Assembly: GCF_002090095.1 (NCBI RefSeq)
Contig: NZ_BBRJ01000002.1
Coordinates: 1,116,817-1,180,816, forward strand
DNA length: 64,000 nucleotides
Origin: Demequina sp. NBRC 110053
GTDB taxonomy: Bacteria; Actinomycetota; Actinomycetes; Actinomycetales; Demequinaceae
Direction: 5' to 3'
The position numbers and the translations under genes were made by a program. Positions 45,359 to 53,251 of the stretch are shown here, piece by piece. The number at the start of each line of letters is the position of its first letter. The stretch's first letter is position 1. A model generated the notes under the pieces. The model was not told the origin of the DNA. It did not search any database and saw only the letters and a list, made by a program, of their open reading frames with translations.

Positions 45359-48028
45359 TCAGGCCTGCGGCCCGGTCGCCTTCCGCTCGAGGTCGGTCAC
45401 GGGGGATCCCGTCGTGTAGCGCTCGTAGCGGTGCGGGCGCTCACCCAGGAACTCCACCTCCGGCTCGAGCAGGAACCCGGAGTGCTCGTAGACCTTGCCG
45501 ATGGCGTAGTCGACGAGCGCCTCGTAGTCAGCGGCGGTGGCCCGGTCGACGTTGACGAAGAAGCCGGGCTGCTTGGTCGAGATCTGCGCGCCGCCGATGC
45601 GGTAGCCCGTCAGCCCGCTCTGCATGATGAGCCTCGGTGCACGCCACCACTTGAAGGTCGAGCCGTGGTTGGGGCTCTCGAGCGGGAAGTGGTTCTCACG
45701 CACCTGCACCGTGCGCAGCATCTTCTTCGAGAGGTCCTCCTTGTCGGAGGGCGAGGTGGTGAAGGTCGCCTCCAGCACCACCCAGTTGGGGTGGTCCTGG
45801 AAGGTCGTGTACCGCTTGCCCCAGGAGATCTGGTCCTTCTGCAGCTCGCGGATGTTGCCCTTGTGGTCGAGGTACGTGACCGAGCGGATCGTCGCACGCA
45901 CGTCGCTGACGTTGGTGCCGGCGTTCATGTAGACCGCGCCGCCCACCGTTCCGGGGATGCCGGAGGCCCACTCGAGCGTGGACAGCCCGTGCTCGAGCAG
46001 GAAGTACGACGCTTCGATGAAGCTCGCGCCGGCACCCGCGGTGAAGATGCCGTCCTCGAGCTTGAAGTAGTTGAGGCCGGTGGTGATGATGACGATGCCG
46101 CGGATGCCGCCGTCACGGACGATGACGTTGGTGCCACGGCCCAGGATCGTGTACGGCACGTCGTCCTCGAGAGCGAGGTCGACGAGCTGCTTCAGCTCGT
46201 CGATGGTCCTGGGGAACGCCAGGATGTCCGCCGGCCCGCCCACCTTGTTCCACGTGTACTCCTTGAGCTCGCGGCCCATGTAGATGGGGATGTCGGGGTT
46301 CACGGAGACGATGCGGTGCTTGAGCGCGTTGACGTGCGGGTCGTTGAGGACGCTCAGGATCATCTCCTCGCGATCCCGCGTCTTCCCGGGGATCGCCAGC
46401 TCCTTCTGCCGCGCCCCTGGCGCGTCCTTCGCGCCGCCCTTGGTCTGGCGCGCAGCGGCGCTCATCGCGCTGGCCGGGACCTCATCGATGTCGATGGAGC
46501 GCACGTCGGCGCCGCCGCGACGCCCAGGGAAGTGCACCGCGCCCAGCGCCACCTGCGTGTAGCCGGCGTCCTGCACGCTGAACAGCACCGAGTCCTGGCG
46601 CGAGCGGCCGGAGCCCTTGGACAGGTCGACGCTGCCGATCACCCTGAACGTCCCCGTCGCAGGGTTGCGCAGGTGCAGGTTCACGGTCGAGGCCTCCGAC
46701 TGGGGCGTCCAGTCGATGCTGAGCCGGTACGCCGATCCCTTGGTGAGCGGCTGCGGCAGCTCGGTCCACACCAGGTTTCCGCGAACGGCGCCCCCGCGTG
46801 CGACCCTCAATCGCACCGCGCCGGACTTCCGAGTGACCTTCCACGCATCGCTGCTCGCCTCGAACTCGGGGTTGCGCAGCGCGAAGTGCTGGTAGGGCCT
46901 CACCGCGGCGGAGTCCTTCTTGTCCGGGTCGAGCGCCGTCTTGAGCCACTCCATCGAGGATGCGCGACCCTTCTCGATGTACTCGCGGGCCTTGGTGAAG
47001 TCGATCTCCCTCGACACGTTCTCGTTCGCGGCGATCTTGTCCGCGCCGTCGGTCTCGAAGACGCGACGCGAGTCGTCGAAGCCCAGCGAGGCGAGCAGGT
47101 TCTTGAACCGGTCCGCGCCGCGCTTGGTGTTGTAGATGGAGGAGAAGGGCTTCTCGAAGATCGCGGCGAAGGCGGTGCCGTGGAAGCTGTCCGTGACCAC
47201 GTAGCCCGCGTCGCGGTACGCGCGCAGGAAGTTCTCGGGGGCGTCCTCTGCGAGGACCTCGACGCGCGAGTCGCCCTGGAACAGCGAGGTCGCCGCCTCC
47301 CGGCCCTCATCCGGGTTGGGGATCACGAGGATCTTCTCGAAGCCGAGCTTGGTCGCGATCGCGAGGGCGACGGCCTTCTTCTCAGGGTTGGGGTCCAGGA
47401 AGAACACCGCCATGTGCCCGCCCTCGGGGGTCACCGTCGCCGTGTCAGCGAGCTCGGCGTAGTGCTCCTGGGACATGAGGAATACGGGGTCGACCACCAG
47501 GGTCGCCTTGGCGCCGAACACGTCGCGAGCGGTGTCGATCGCATAGTTCTCTCGCACCGAGATCGCCTTGAACTTCTGCAGGTTCGCGGCATGCTTGGTG
47601 ATGAACGGCGCCTTGAACTTGTCGGTGCCGCGGTTGCCGAAGGACGTCGCATAGGCGACGCGATCGTTCGAAGGGTCCACGAAGTCGAGGAACAGGTCGT
47701 CGTTGACGCGACCGATCATGGGGTTCCACAGCTGGTCGCTGCCCACGACGAAGGTGCGCGCGACGTCGTTCAACCGTGGGAGCTGCGAGTAGTGCTCCTG
47801 CTGCGTGTAGTCGTAGCCGATCCTCCGCGCGAACTCCATCGACAGGATGTCGTCGGGCCACGACACGCGAAAGCCGTTGTACCCCAGCGGCTCGTGCACC
47901 ATGAGCGCCGAGCGCCCGAGGCTGGTGATCGCGCGGTTGAGCCCGTAGTACGTGAGGATCGAACCGTAGTTCTTCCCGTACCACCAGCCGAGGACTGCGA
48001 CGTCGTACTTCTTCGAGGGATCGGTCAT
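45359..48028 (-). CDS. Fusion: polysaccharide pyruvyl transferase, beta-sandwich, MurB-like reductase
   Basis: 889 residues. Domain 1 (~5-370) is of the polysaccharide pyruvyl transferase type: LGWWYGKNYGSILTYYGL, FVVGSDQLWNP, VAYATSFGNR, KAISVRENYAI and VVTDSFHGTAFAAIF. Domain 2 (~385-525) is the module shared with the neighbouring nitroreductase. Domain 3 (~560-885) is MurB-like: YTILGRGTNVIVRDGGIRGIVI (FAD pyrophosphate), GIPGTVGGAVYMNAG, and HGSTFKWW with the Ser of the catalytic GSxFK motif. It continues IGGAQISTKQPGFFVN and LEPEVEFLG with the catalytic Glu. MurB reduces an enolpyruvyl ether to a lactyl ether. I know no characterised enzyme with this order. Confidence 0.88.
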   Translation of the reverse strand: MTDPSKKYDVAVLGWWYGKNYGSILTYYGLNRAITSLGRSALMVHEPLGYNGFRVSWPDDILSMEFARRIGYDYTQQEHYSQLPRLNDVARTFVVGSDQLWNPMIGRVNDDLFLDFVDPSNDRVAYATSFGNRGTDKFKAPFITKHAANLQKFKAISVRENYAIDTARDVFGAKATLVVDPVFLMSQEHYAELADTATVTPEGGHMAVFFLDPNPEKKAVALAIATKLGFEKILVIPNPDEGREAATSLFQGDSRVEVLAEDAPENFLRAYRDAGYVVTDSFHGTAFAAIFEKPFSSIYNTKRGADRFKNLLASLGFDDSRRVFETDGADKIAANENVSREIDFTKAREYIEKGRASSMEWLKTALDPDKKDSAAVRPYQHFALRNPEFEASSDAWKVTRKSGAVRLRVARGGAVRGNLVWTELPQPLTKGSAYRLSIDWTPQSEASTVNLHLRNPATGTFRVIGSVDLSKGSGRSRQDSVLFSVQDAGYTQVALGAVHFPGRRGGADVRSIDIDEVPASAMSAAARQTKGGAKDAPGARQKELAIPGKTRDREEMILSVLNDPHVNALKHRIVSVNPDIPIYMGRELKEYTWNKVGGPADILAFPRTIDELKQLVDLALEDDVPYTILGRGTNVIVRDGGIRGIVIITTGLNYFKLEDGIFTAGAGASFIEASYFLLEHGLSTLEWASGIPGTVGGAVYMNAGTNVSDVRATIRSVTYLDHKGNIRELQKDQISWGKRYTTFQDHPNWVVLEATFTTSPSDKEDLSKKMLRTVQVRENHFPLESPNHGSTFKWWRAPRLIMQSGLTGYRIGGAQISTKQPGFFVNVDRATAADYEALVDYAIGKVYEHSGFLLEPEVEFLGERPHRYERYTTGSPVTDLERKATGPQA

Positions 48029-48248
48029 CTGCGAAAGTTCCTTACCTGCCGTGATGTGGTGGGTCCATGGCCGCGGCCGCTGCTCGTCGACTCCAGTGCG
48101 TTCGACATGGCAGAGCCATCGACCACGGCGGCTCGAGGGAGACGATGTACGCGCGACGATTCTAGTTCAGAATCCTCCCGACGAGAGGTGGTGAGGAGAG
48201 CGGGTTCGCCCGCGCGTTCCACGGCGAGGGACCTCGCCTTCTCGTGCC
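48029..48248. other. Intergenic region with possible promoter for the fusion gene
   Basis: Two hundred twenty bases without a gene. A GATTCT/AGAATC inverted repeat near 48155-48175 includes TAGAAT on the minus strand, a good -10 but with no clear -35. It could start the leftward transcript covering the fusion and nitroreductase genes. Confidence 0.35.
48223..48238 (-). terminator. Terminator-like hairpin after the GT2/Wzt/Wzm operon
   Basis: GGCGAGG (48223-48229) and CCTCGCC (48232-48238) form a perfect 7-bp stem, located 11-26 bases past the GT2 stop at 48249 in the direction of transcription. No U-run. Confidence 0.5.
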
Positions 48249-49073
48249 TCATCCGCTCGACAGGAAGGTGCGGCGATAGGCGGTGCGCCGCACCAGCGTC
48301 GGGACCAGGCGGTAGCCGCCACGCACCACGAGGTTGCGCACGTACTGCCGCCGCGAGGTGAAGCCGATGCGCCGCATGTGGCGCTGCAGCGCCAGCTCCG
48401 CGCGGAGCTGCTCCCAGCCGCCACGGCGCCGATAGGCGCCCGCGTCCACGCGGTACGCGACGAGCGGCTCGACGATGTTCTCGACGTGCGCTCCGGACGA
48501 GATCATGCGCGCCCACAGCCAGTAGTCCTCCATCGGGCCCATCGCCTGATAGCCCGCCGCGCGCTGCACGGCCTCGCGCCGGAACATCACCGTCGGGTGG
48601 TGGAAGGGCGAGCGGAACCGCGCTGCACGCGCGATGTCGGCACCCTGCGGCGTGACCCGCGCGCGCCCGAGTGACTGGGCGTCGCCCTCGAACTCGACCA
48701 GACCGGTACCGACGAGGTCGTAGCCCCGCTCGATCATGGCGAGCTGGCGAGCGAACCGCTCCGGGAAGGACACGTCGTCGGCGTCCATGCGCGCCACGAC
48801 GTCATGGGAGCACGCCTCCAGACCCCTCGTGAGAGCGATCGCCAGCCCGGAGTTGTCCGGCAGGTCAACGCGCGTGACCGAGACCGGCGACTCGCGTGCG
48901 AGACGGTCGAGCTCGGCGGCGAGCTCGTCATGAACGGGGCCGTCGCGCACGAGCACGACCTCGGAGGGAGGCGTGGTCTGGTCCTGCACGCTCGACACGA
49001 AGGCTGCGCGCAGATGGGCCGCCCTGTCGCCGTCGTACACCGGCAGCAGCAGCGAGAAGCGCGTGTCGGTCAT
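48249..49073 (-). CDS. GT2 glycosyltransferase
   Basis: 274 residues from the ATG at 49073, overlapping the stop of the preceding GT2 gene by 4 bases. GT-A landmarks: FSLLLPVYDGDRAAHLRAAFVSSVQDQTTPPSEVVLVRDGP, GLAIALTRGLEACSHDVVARMDADDVSFPERFARQ with the metal-binding DADD, and MGPMEDYWLWARM, the ED motif supplying the catalytic base. Short C-terminus without membrane segment. Last gene of the Wzm-Wzt-GT2-GT2 operon; it probably assembles the exported glycan. Donor and acceptor unknown. Confidence 0.88.
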   Translation of the reverse strand: MTDTRFSLLLPVYDGDRAAHLRAAFVSSVQDQTTPPSEVVLVRDGPVHDELAAELDRLARESPVSVTRVDLPDNSGLAIALTRGLEACSHDVVARMDADDVSFPERFARQLAMIERGYDLVGTGLVEFEGDAQSLGRARVTPQGADIARAARFRSPFHHPTVMFRREAVQRAAGYQAMGPMEDYWLWARMISSGAHVENIVEPLVAYRVDAGAYRRRGGWEQLRAELALQRHMRRIGFTSRRQYVRNLVVRGGYRLVPTLVRRTAYRRTFLSSG

Positions 49074-50041
49074 GACCGCCCTCCGTCGGCTCCTGCGGCC
49101 GCCAGCGACTCGGACGCGGTGCGCGGCCGCGTGCGCCAGCCGTCCCGCCACCCCGAGCGCAGGCCGGACACCAGCACCCCGCGGTCGGACGACCGAGCGA
49201 GCGTTCGCAGCCAGCGCGCAGCGGAGGATGCCCCGTACATCCCCTTCTCGAAGGGAGACAGGGACGGGGACAGGCGCCACATCCACACCTTGTTGCGCAC
49301 CTCGTAGTAGAACCGCGCCCCTGGATCGATGTCCGTCGACCCGAGCTTGGCTGTCTTGTGCACCACGACGCTCGCGGGGACGTGCAGGCCGAGTCGACGC
49401 CGCAGCAGGCGCGTCGAGTACTCGAAGTCGTCGTTCCAGATGAAGTAGTCGACGACGGGCAGGGCCTCGACCCGGGCCGCCTGGGCGTCGATGAGCATCG
49501 ACACGAAGGACGACGAGCGCACGCTGGTCGCCTGCGCCTGGGCGGCGGCGTCGCGGCGGGAGCGCGAGTCGAACGGGCGCCGGCGCGGCGTGTTCATCGG
49601 ATGGTCGGCTCCATCGGTCCAGACGACTCGTGACCCCGCCACGGCGGCGCCGGCGGCGGTCGCCGCCTCGACCAGCGCCTCGAGCGCGTCGTGCTCAGGG
49701 ATGGTGTCGTCATCCATCAGCCACAGCCAGTCGGGCTGGTGCGCCCGGAGCGCCCTCGCGATGCCCGCAGCGAACCCCCCTGCTCCGCCGATGTTCTCCG
49801 CGAGCTCGATCACATCGGCGCCAGGCGTCGCGCGCCTCGCGGCGTCGGCGGAGCCATCGCTCGAGGCGTTGTCGACCACGACGATCTGCGCGAGCGGCAA
49901 GGTCTGCGCCCCGAGGGCTCCGAGCGCCTCGGTCAGCAGCTCGCGACGGTTGTACGAGACCACGACGGCGACCACGCGGACAGTGCCCGAGGCAGCGCTC
50001 CGCGAGGTGGCCGGTTCCACGGTGCTACGTCGACTCCGCAT
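49070..50041 (-). CDS. GT2 glycosyltransferase
   Basis: 323 residues if started at the ATG at 50041, inside the end of the wzt gene; a GTG at 50020 just past the wzt stop is an equal alternative. VVAVVVSYNRRELLTEALGALGAQT and IVVVDNASSDGSADAARRA open the fold; LWLMDDDTIPEHDALEAL has the DDD motif; YFIWNDDFEYSTRLLRRRLGL matches the WxDDxEY catalytic motif seen in galactofuranosyl/rhamnosyltransferase-like GT2 enzymes. The C-terminus is basic. It likely extends the glycan exported by Wzm/Wzt. Confidence 0.87.
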   Translation of the reverse strand: MRSRRSTVEPATSRSAASGTVRVVAVVVSYNRRELLTEALGALGAQTLPLAQIVVVDNASSDGSADAARRATPGADVIELAENIGGAGGFAAGIARALRAHQPDWLWLMDDDTIPEHDALEALVEAATAAGAAVAGSRVVWTDGADHPMNTPRRRPFDSRSRRDAAAQAQATSVRSSSFVSMLIDAQAARVEALPVVDYFIWNDDFEYSTRLLRRRLGLHVPASVVVHKTAKLGSTDIDPGARFYYEVRNKVWMWRLSPSLSPFEKGMYGASSAARWLRTLARSSDRGVLVSGLRSGWRDGWRTRPRTASESLAAAGADGGRS

Positions 50042-50771
50042 ACGCGGCGACGACCTCCTCGGCGTCACCATCCATCTTGAGCTCGCCGTGGTCGATCCAG
50101 ATCACACGTGAACAGGTGTCGAGGATCGACCGCATCGAGTGACTCACGAGGAACACCGTCCCAGCGGTGTCTCGCAGCTCCCGAATGCGCGCCTCGGACT
50201 TGGCGCGAAACTCCTTGTCGCCCACCGAGAGCGCTTCGTCGACGAGCAGGATGCGGTGGTCGCGGGAGACGGCGATGGAGAACCGCAGGCGTGCGGACAT
50301 CCCCGACGAGTAGGTCTTCATGGGCAGGTCGATGAACTCCTCGAGCCCCGAGAAGTCGACGATGCCCTGATAGTTCTCCTCCGCCTCGGCGCGCGAGTGG
50401 CCGAGGGCGAGCGACCCGAGGATGACGTTCTTCGAGCCCGACAGGTCTCCCAGGAGGGCGGCGTTGACGCCCAGCAGCGCGGGCTGGCTGGAGGCGTACA
50501 CGCCGCCGCTCGCGGGCTGCTGGAGACCGGCGATCGCACGCATGAGGGAGGACTTGCCGGAGCCGTTGTGCCCGATCACGCCGATCGACTCGCCCTCGTG
50601 CGCGACGAAGGACACGCCCTTGACGGCGTGCACGATGCGCACGCCCTTCTGGCGCTGGAGCAGCGCTCGCGTGGAGCTCGCGGCCTTGCCGGAGGCGAAG
50701 GTCTTGTACTTGATGTGGACGTCGTCCACGATCACCGTGGGCCGCGTCGTGTCGACGGTGGCGTCAGTCAC
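50025..50771 (-). CDS. wzt: Polysaccharide ABC exporter ATP-binding subunit (Wzt/TagH-like)
   Basis: 248 residues. Walker A GVIGHNGSGKSSLMRAIAGL, signature YSSGMSARLRFSIAVSRD (SSGM, as in Wzt/RfbE/TagH), Walker B ILLVDEALSVGDKEF and the switch His in VFLVSHSM. Ends shortly after the nucleotide-binding domain, so it lacks the C-terminal glycan-recognition domain of long Wzt proteins. Overlaps the permease gene by 8 bases. Powers export of an undecaprenyl-linked glycan. Confidence 0.92.
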   Translation of the reverse strand: MTDATVDTTRPTVIVDDVHIKYKTFASGKAASSTRALLQRQKGVRIVHAVKGVSFVAHEGESIGVIGHNGSGKSSLMRAIAGLQQPASGGVYASSQPALLGVNAALLGDLSGSKNVILGSLALGHSRAEAEENYQGIVDFSGLEEFIDLPMKTYSSGMSARLRFSIAVSRDHRILLVDEALSVGDKEFRAKSEARIRELRDTAGTVFLVSHSMRSILDTCSRVIWIDHGELKMDGDAEEVVAAYAEST

Positions 50772-51621
50772 GGCCGTACCTCTCCTCGGCCTTCCAGAAG
50801 TACACGAGGCCGAACCCGAAGGTCACGAGGGAGGCACCGATGGCGATCCACCACATGAACGGCTCGATCGGATTGCCCGACACCATGTAGCCGCGCACGA
50901 GCGCGATGAAGTCGTGGACGGGGTTGAGCCGCGCGAGCGTCAGCAGCGTCGGCTCGTCGGCGAGCACCTTCTCGAGGTCGAAGAAGATCCCCGAGGTGTA
51001 GAAGACCACTCGCGACACCAGCGGGATGATCTGGGTCAGGTCTCGCACGTGCACGGTGAGGCGCGCGGTGATGAGCGCGATGCCCGTGTTGAACACCGTC
51101 ATGAGCATCATGACGGGGATGAGCATCAGCCACCACCAGGTGATGGGCTCTCCGAGCACGATGAGGATCACGATCATCACGATGAGCATCGGGATGAGCT
51201 CGACGAGCTGACGGATGACCACGGCGAGCGGCAGCAGGATGCGCGGGAAGGTGAGGCTGCGCACGAGCGACCTCGCGCCGACGATCGATCTCGCGCCCCC
51301 TGACAGCGTCGAGGAGAAGTACTCGAAGATGAAGAAGCCGACGATGAGGAACGGCACGAAGTTGTCCGGCCGTGTGCTGTCGGGGAGGATCAGGCCGAAG
51401 ATCGTGCCGAACAGCGCCGCGTTGAGGATCGGCCGCAGGACCACCCAGCCCAGGCCGAGGCGGTTCTCGCTCATCGACGCCTGGAGCCGGTACCGCGCGA
51501 GTGTGGCTGCGAAGTCCCGGCGGTGCCAGGTGGCTGCGAGGTAGCGGAAGAACGGTGGCCGAGCGCCAACGCGCTCCAGGCCGTTCTCGCTCGCCAGCGC
51601 CTCGAGGTGGGTGGAAGTCAC
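50764..51621 (-). CDS. wzm: Polysaccharide ABC exporter permease (Wzm/TagG-like)
   Basis: 285 residues from the GTG at 51621, with AAGGAG five bases upstream. ABC-2-type permease: amphipathic N-terminus (LGLGWVVLRPILNAALFGTIFGLIL), about six transmembrane segments (FLIVGFFIFEYFSS, LAVVIRQLVELIPMLIVMIVILIVL, WWWLMLIPVMMLMTVFNTGIALI, FYTSGIFFDLEKVL), and a C-terminal segment LVTFGFGLVYFWKAEERYGRD. Forms the channel with the coupled Wzt. Confidence 0.92.
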   Translation of the reverse strand: MTSTHLEALASENGLERVGARPPFFRYLAATWHRRDFAATLARYRLQASMSENRLGLGWVVLRPILNAALFGTIFGLILPDSTRPDNFVPFLIVGFFIFEYFSSTLSGGARSIVGARSLVRSLTFPRILLPLAVVIRQLVELIPMLIVMIVILIVLGEPITWWWLMLIPVMMLMTVFNTGIALITARLTVHVRDLTQIIPLVSRVVFYTSGIFFDLEKVLADEPTLLTLARLNPVHDFIALVRGYMVSGNPIEPFMWWIAIGASLVTFGFGLVYFWKAEERYGRD

Positions 51622-51719
51622 ACGTCTCCTTGGAAACAGGTCCTCAGCGGTGATGACCGCGGGACACAGGCGAGTCCAAGTTACCAGTCAGTCGCACGAG
51701 TCTGGGAATCGGTGGTGCC

Positions 51720-52802
51720 TCACGCCCACTCGCGCAGGGCCGCGAGCAATGCGTCGTTCTCCTCCGGCGCGCCGATCGTCACGCGGATGCCCTCGCCGGC
51801 GAAGGGCCGCACGAGGACCGGCCGCTCGGCGTCGGCCAGCGCGGCCGCGATCTCCGCCGTGCGCTCGCCCGCCGGGAGCCAGACGAAGTTGCCCTGCGCA
51901 TCGGGGACGTTCCAGCCCAAGCCAGCCAGCGCATCGGCCACGCGCACACGCTCCGTGACGACGGACTCGACGCGTTCGAGCAGCTCGTCCCGCGCCTCGA
52001 GCGACACGATCGCGGCGGTCTGGGCGGGGGCGGACACGGAGAACGGCGTGACGCATGAGCGCACGGGCGCGATCAGCTCGGGGTCGCCCGCCACGTAGCC
52101 CACGCGGAGTCCGGCGAGCCCGTACGCCTTCGAGAACGTGCGCGCGATGAGCAGATTGGGGTGGCGGTCCAGCGCCGCGCGGCCGTCGATCACCTCAGGG
52201 TCGCGCACGAACTCCACGTACGCCTCATCGAGTACCACCAGCACCCGGGAGGGCACCTTCGCCAGGAAGTCCTCGACCTCGGTGGAGCGCAGCGCCGGTC
52301 CGGTGGGATTGTTGGGCGAGCACAGCAGGATGACCGTGGTCGCGTCCGTGATCGCAGCCGCCATGGCGTCGAGGTCGTGGCGCCCGTCCGCCAGGAGCGG
52401 CACCGGCACGGCCGTCGCGCCCGCCACCTGCGTGAGGATCGGGTACGCCTCGAAGCTGCGCCACGCGAAGATCACCTCGTCACCGGCAGCGGCGTAGGCC
52501 TGCAGGACGTGGTGAAGCGCGGCGACGGACCCGCCGCCGACCGCGACAGACTCTGCGCTCAGGCCCAGGAAGGAGCCGATGCGCTCGTGGAGCTCCACCG
52601 CGAACATGTCGGGGTAGCGGTGCGCCACCTCGCCGGCTGCCGCGACGGCCTGCGCGACCGAGGGCAGCGGAGGGTAGGGGCTCTCGTTCGACGACAGCTT
52701 CACGGGCGGCGGTCCGCCCGCACTGCCGCGCGCTCCAGGAACGTAGCGGGGCAGCGCGGCGACGGCCGGGCGGGGCACAGGCAGGGACGCAGGTCGATCC
52801 AT
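51720..52802 (-). CDS. Histidinol-phosphate / aromatic aminotransferase (HisC-like)
   Basis: 360 residues from the ATG at 52802 (GTG at 52808 possible; no Shine-Dalgarno). PLP fold-type I: KLSSNESPYPPLPSV is the HisC/Pat opening, LLCSPNNPTG binds cofactor, and RTFSKAYGLAGLRVGYVAG carries the Schiff-base Lys; GIRVTIG near the end has the substrate-carboxylate Arg. In actinobacteria this branch includes phenylalanine aminotransferase Pat, which would match pheA elsewhere in the window. No his genes are adjacent, which favours Pat. Confidence 0.88.
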   Translation of the reverse strand: MDRPASLPVPRPAVAALPRYVPGARGSAGGPPPVKLSSNESPYPPLPSVAQAVAAAGEVAHRYPDMFAVELHERIGSFLGLSAESVAVGGGSVAALHHVLQAYAAAGDEVIFAWRSFEAYPILTQVAGATAVPVPLLADGRHDLDAMAAAITDATTVILLCSPNNPTGPALRSTEVEDFLAKVPSRVLVVLDEAYVEFVRDPEVIDGRAALDRHPNLLIARTFSKAYGLAGLRVGYVAGDPELIAPVRSCVTPFSVSAPAQTAAIVSLEARDELLERVESVVTERVRVADALAGLGWNVPDAQGNFVWLPAGERTAEIAAALADAERPVLVRPFAGEGIRVTIGAPEENDALLAALREWA

Positions 52803-52864
52803 GGTCACCAGGATGGCAGGTGAGGCTCGCGGAGTCGTCCGGACCGTGTGGAAGACTGCAGCCC

Positions 52865-53251
52865 ATGAAGTTCGTGCTCAACGTCATCGTGATCTCCGTG
52901 GCGGTCTGGATCGCCACGCTCCTGCCGCTCGACCTGGTCGTCACCGGGGGCGAGGCCGAGTGGTGGACGAGGGTGCTGGCCTTCCTCGCGCTGGGAGCCG
53001 TGATCGCGCTGCTGAACGCGATCGTCAAGCCCGTGCTGAGCGTGCTGGCCCTCCCGATCACGATCCTGACGCTCGGCCTGTTCGCGCTGGTGATCAACTG
53101 GTTCATCCTGTGGCTCACGGCGTGGATCTCCGAGCAGGTGGACTTCGTGAACCTGTCCATCGGCGGCTTCTGGCAGACACTGCTCGCTGCGCTCGTCATC
53201 TCGATCGCGTCCGCGCTCATGGGGACGTTGGTGGGATCCCGCCGAGACTGA
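52865..53251 (+). CDS. Small membrane protein, phage-holin-family 4 (PF04020-like)
   Basis: 128 residues from the ATG at 52865. About four hydrophobic helices: VLNVIVISVAVWIATLL, VLAFLALGAVIALLNAIV, VLALPITILTLGLFALVINWFILWL and TLLAALVISIASALMGTLV. The NAIVKPVLSVLALPITILTLGLF stretch, with Lys-Pro in the second helix, is characteristic of the YvlD/phage-holin-4 family; despite the name these are chromosomal and unlinked to phage. Its last 35 bases overlap the end of the convergent hydrolase gene. Confidence 0.85.
   Translation: MKFVLNVIVISVAVWIATLLPLDLVVTGGEAEWWTRVLAFLALGAVIALLNAIVKPVLSVLALPITILTLGLFALVINWFILWLTAWISEQVDFVNLSIGGFWQTLLAALVISIASALMGTLVGSRRD

Noticed and set aside
52865-53251. 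Prophage remnant, from the holin-family label
   Set aside because: This family is commonly chromosomal and no phage structural, integrase or lysis genes are nearby.
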